The notes beneath the pieces are model-generated. The model was given only the letters and a program-made list of their open reading frames with translations. It was not told the DNA's origin and ran no database searches. The translations under genes were made by a program, and so were the position numbers. Source: Bacteroidales bacterium (GTDB lineage: Bacteria > Bacteroidota > Bacteroidia > Bacteroidales > GCA-2748055). From it: a stretch of 7,884 nt of DNA. Positions 6,721-7,884 of the stretch are shown piece after piece. Every line of letters begins with the position of its first letter. Positions within the stretch are counted from its first letter, which is position 1. The stretch is from the NCBI GenBank assembly GCA_029934875.1, contig JAOZLK010000158.1, positions 538-8,421 of the forward strand. The letters run 5' to 3'.

Positions 6721-6748
6721 TTTTCCTGAGCACTTTTTCCTGAGTACT
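6721..6748 (-). repeat. Tandem 14-bp duplication carrying AGGA, just before the LolA-like gene
   Basis: Two adjacent 14-base copies differ at one position: TTTTCCTGAGCACT (6721-6734) and TTTTCCTGAGTACT (6735-6748), plus-strand reading. In the direction of the gene each unit contains CTCAGGAAAA, a Shine-Dalgarno-like AGGA. The copy nearer the gene stands about 11 bases before ATG 6712. The farther copy stands 4 bases before the alternative GTG 6733. A further AAGTACT follows at 6749-6755. The repeat itself is certain; its use in translation is inferred. Confidence 0.7.
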
Positions 6749-6756
6749 AAGTACTG

Positions 6757-7884
6757 TTATACTTCCAATTCCTTGAACAATTGTGCGGTTTTTCGCTTGT
6801 AGATGGCAAAGCCAGCCAGAGCGCTTCCCAGTACCGTGGCTATTACTCCGGGAATAAATCCTACAACATACATGGAAGGAGTAACGACTGCTCTAAAAAT
6901 GGTGGGCATCATCACTCCAAGATTATCCATCATACCCGAAAAATCAATTCCATGAGACTGTAGACGGTAGGACAGGGCCAGTCCGAAAATTGTACCCACT
7001 ATGGATCCGATTGTTCCAATCAAAAAGGCTTCCCACAGTGTAGTCCGGTAAATGTGCTTCTTCTCCTCCCCCAGGGCCAGTCGTACACCAAACTCGCTGT
7101 ACCGACGCAGTCCGCCTAGTAAGCCGGTATTCCATAAAACGATGGACATGGCAATGATGAATATAAAAACCATCATGCCCACCATATTTTCAGCAATGGC
7201 CAGGTAATCTGCCATACCTGCTGCCTCGGCCAGCCGCACCATTTTTGGAGAGAATTCGTCCTCTTCCAGACTGTATTTCTGATTATAAGATGTGGCCAGA
7301 GCCATTGCCTCTTCATCGATGTAGGGTTGATTATTGAAATAACCCAGGATCTCAGTGGCTCCGTCTTCCATATCCATGGCCAACTGGGCATCTTTGATAT
7401 CAATAAAAATGGCTCCCCTGTCAAGCAGGGTATTCCCAAAGCGAATGGTTCCGCTGACTGTGAAGGTGTAGAACATCATACTGCCATTCATGGTTGAACC
7501 AAAAAGGGTTACCTCGTCGCCAATTGCTACTTCAAATTTTTCGGCAAAATCGTCACTAATCAAAGTCTCTCCCGGCTGGTCGGGAAGTTCTCCTTTTACG
7601 ATGGCATCTGGAATATTCAAACGATCCACCTCCCTGCTTTCAGGTGAAAGAAGGTCTATGGCCGTAACCATGGCCGGGCCCTGTCCTCTGGTTTCACCGT
7701 TCTCATCAGGTACGTCCAGAAGTCCTCCGGAACGAATTCGCTCCACCCATTCCATATCGGGATACTCAACATACAGCTGTTTCTTCAATGAAGCAACATC
7801 CAGCAGGGCCAGGTCGAGCGGAGCCTGGCCGGAATTTTCATCATAGGCCCGGGTCATTATTTTCACATGTCCTGACGAAAAGCG
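6757..7884 (-). CDS. FtsX/MacB-family ABC transporter permease, C-terminal part; 5' end outside window
   Basis: This is the inner-membrane permease subunit of a MacB/LolE-type ABC transporter. The frame stays open to base 7884 with 375 residues visible, so the GTG at 7866 is not the start. The visible part begins SSGHVKI, which normally follows the first transmembrane helix. It continues with a large periplasmic core domain (about residues 8-230, with phrases such as GETLISDDFAEKFEVAIGDE), then three helices at about 232-256, 283-307 and 338-362. Between the first two lies the conserved cytoplasmic loop GLRRYSEFGVRLALG (258-272), the usual ATPase-coupling region. The first helix and the ATPase gene must be upstream, outside the window. 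Such systems use ATP hydrolysis to drive periplasmic extraction or efflux, for example of lipoproteins, instead of pumping through a membrane channel. The LolA-like gene immediately downstream suggests lipoprotein or lipid handling (inference). Confidence 0.92.
   Translation of the reverse strand, partial: RFSSGHVKIMTRAYDENSGQAPLDLALLDVASLKKQLYVEYPDMEWVERIRSGGLLDVPDENGETRGQGPAMVTAIDLLSPESREVDRLNIPDAIVKGELPDQPGETLISDDFAEKFEVAIGDEVTLFGSTMNGSMMFYTFTVSGTIRFGNTLLDRGAIFIDIKDAQLAMDMEDGATEILGYFNNQPYIDEEAMALATSYNQKYSLEEDEFSPKMVRLAEAAGMADYLAIAENMVGMMVFIFIIAMSIVLWNTGLLGGLRRYSEFGVRLALGEEKKHIYRTTLWEAFLIGTIGSIVGTIFGLALSYRLQSHGIDFSGMMDNLGVMMPTIFRAVVTPSMYVVGFIPGVIATVLGSALAGFAIYKRKTAQLFKELEV

Overview
The window looks like a chromosomal segment from a member of the Bacteroidota, probably an environmental Bacteroidales/Marinilabiliales-type organism; this rests on protein style and is not a database result. 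Supporting signs are exported proteins whose signal peptides end in Ala-Gln, mostly absent Shine-Dalgarno sequences, one candidate promoter close to the phylum's TTG/TAnnTTTG pattern, and a caspase-like protein of a type familiar from Bacteroidetes. There are no tRNAs, rRNAs, insertion sequences, CRISPR arrays or phage genes. The longest stretch without a gene is about 109 bases.

Layout, left to right. The window opens inside a plus-strand caspase-family (C14-like) gene that keeps its catalytic Cys but has lost its N-terminal part to the window edge. Ten bases after its stop comes the tail of a minus-strand run. In transcription order this run is a large Asp-box beta-propeller gene (VPS10/sortilin-like), a small ArsC/Spx-like thioredoxin-fold gene 18 bases later, a small lipoprotein resembling a degenerate CAP/SCP domain 39 bases later, and class II fumarase fumC 81 bases later, which has its own candidate promoter.

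A 109-base divergent intergenic region separates the propeller gene from a plus-strand gene for a secreted coiled-coil protein of unknown function. That gene ends 10 bases from the tail of a second minus-strand unit: an FtsX/MacB-type ABC permease (5' end outside the window) followed by a LolA-like outer-membrane lipoprotein-sorting protein. Both belong to families that act in the cell envelope and they are probably co-transcribed.

The most notable observation is at the propeller gene. A textbook signal peptide lies directly upstream but in a different frame from the 742-residue body. A single missing A would explain it, so the gene is either frameshifted (mutation or assembly error) or uses recoding. 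I see no convincing new multi-gene system. The remaining points of interest are a CAP-like lipoprotein lacking the usual His residues, an ArsC-like protein lacking the third anion-binding Arg, and a duplicated 14-bp ribosome-binding-type sequence before the LolA-like gene.
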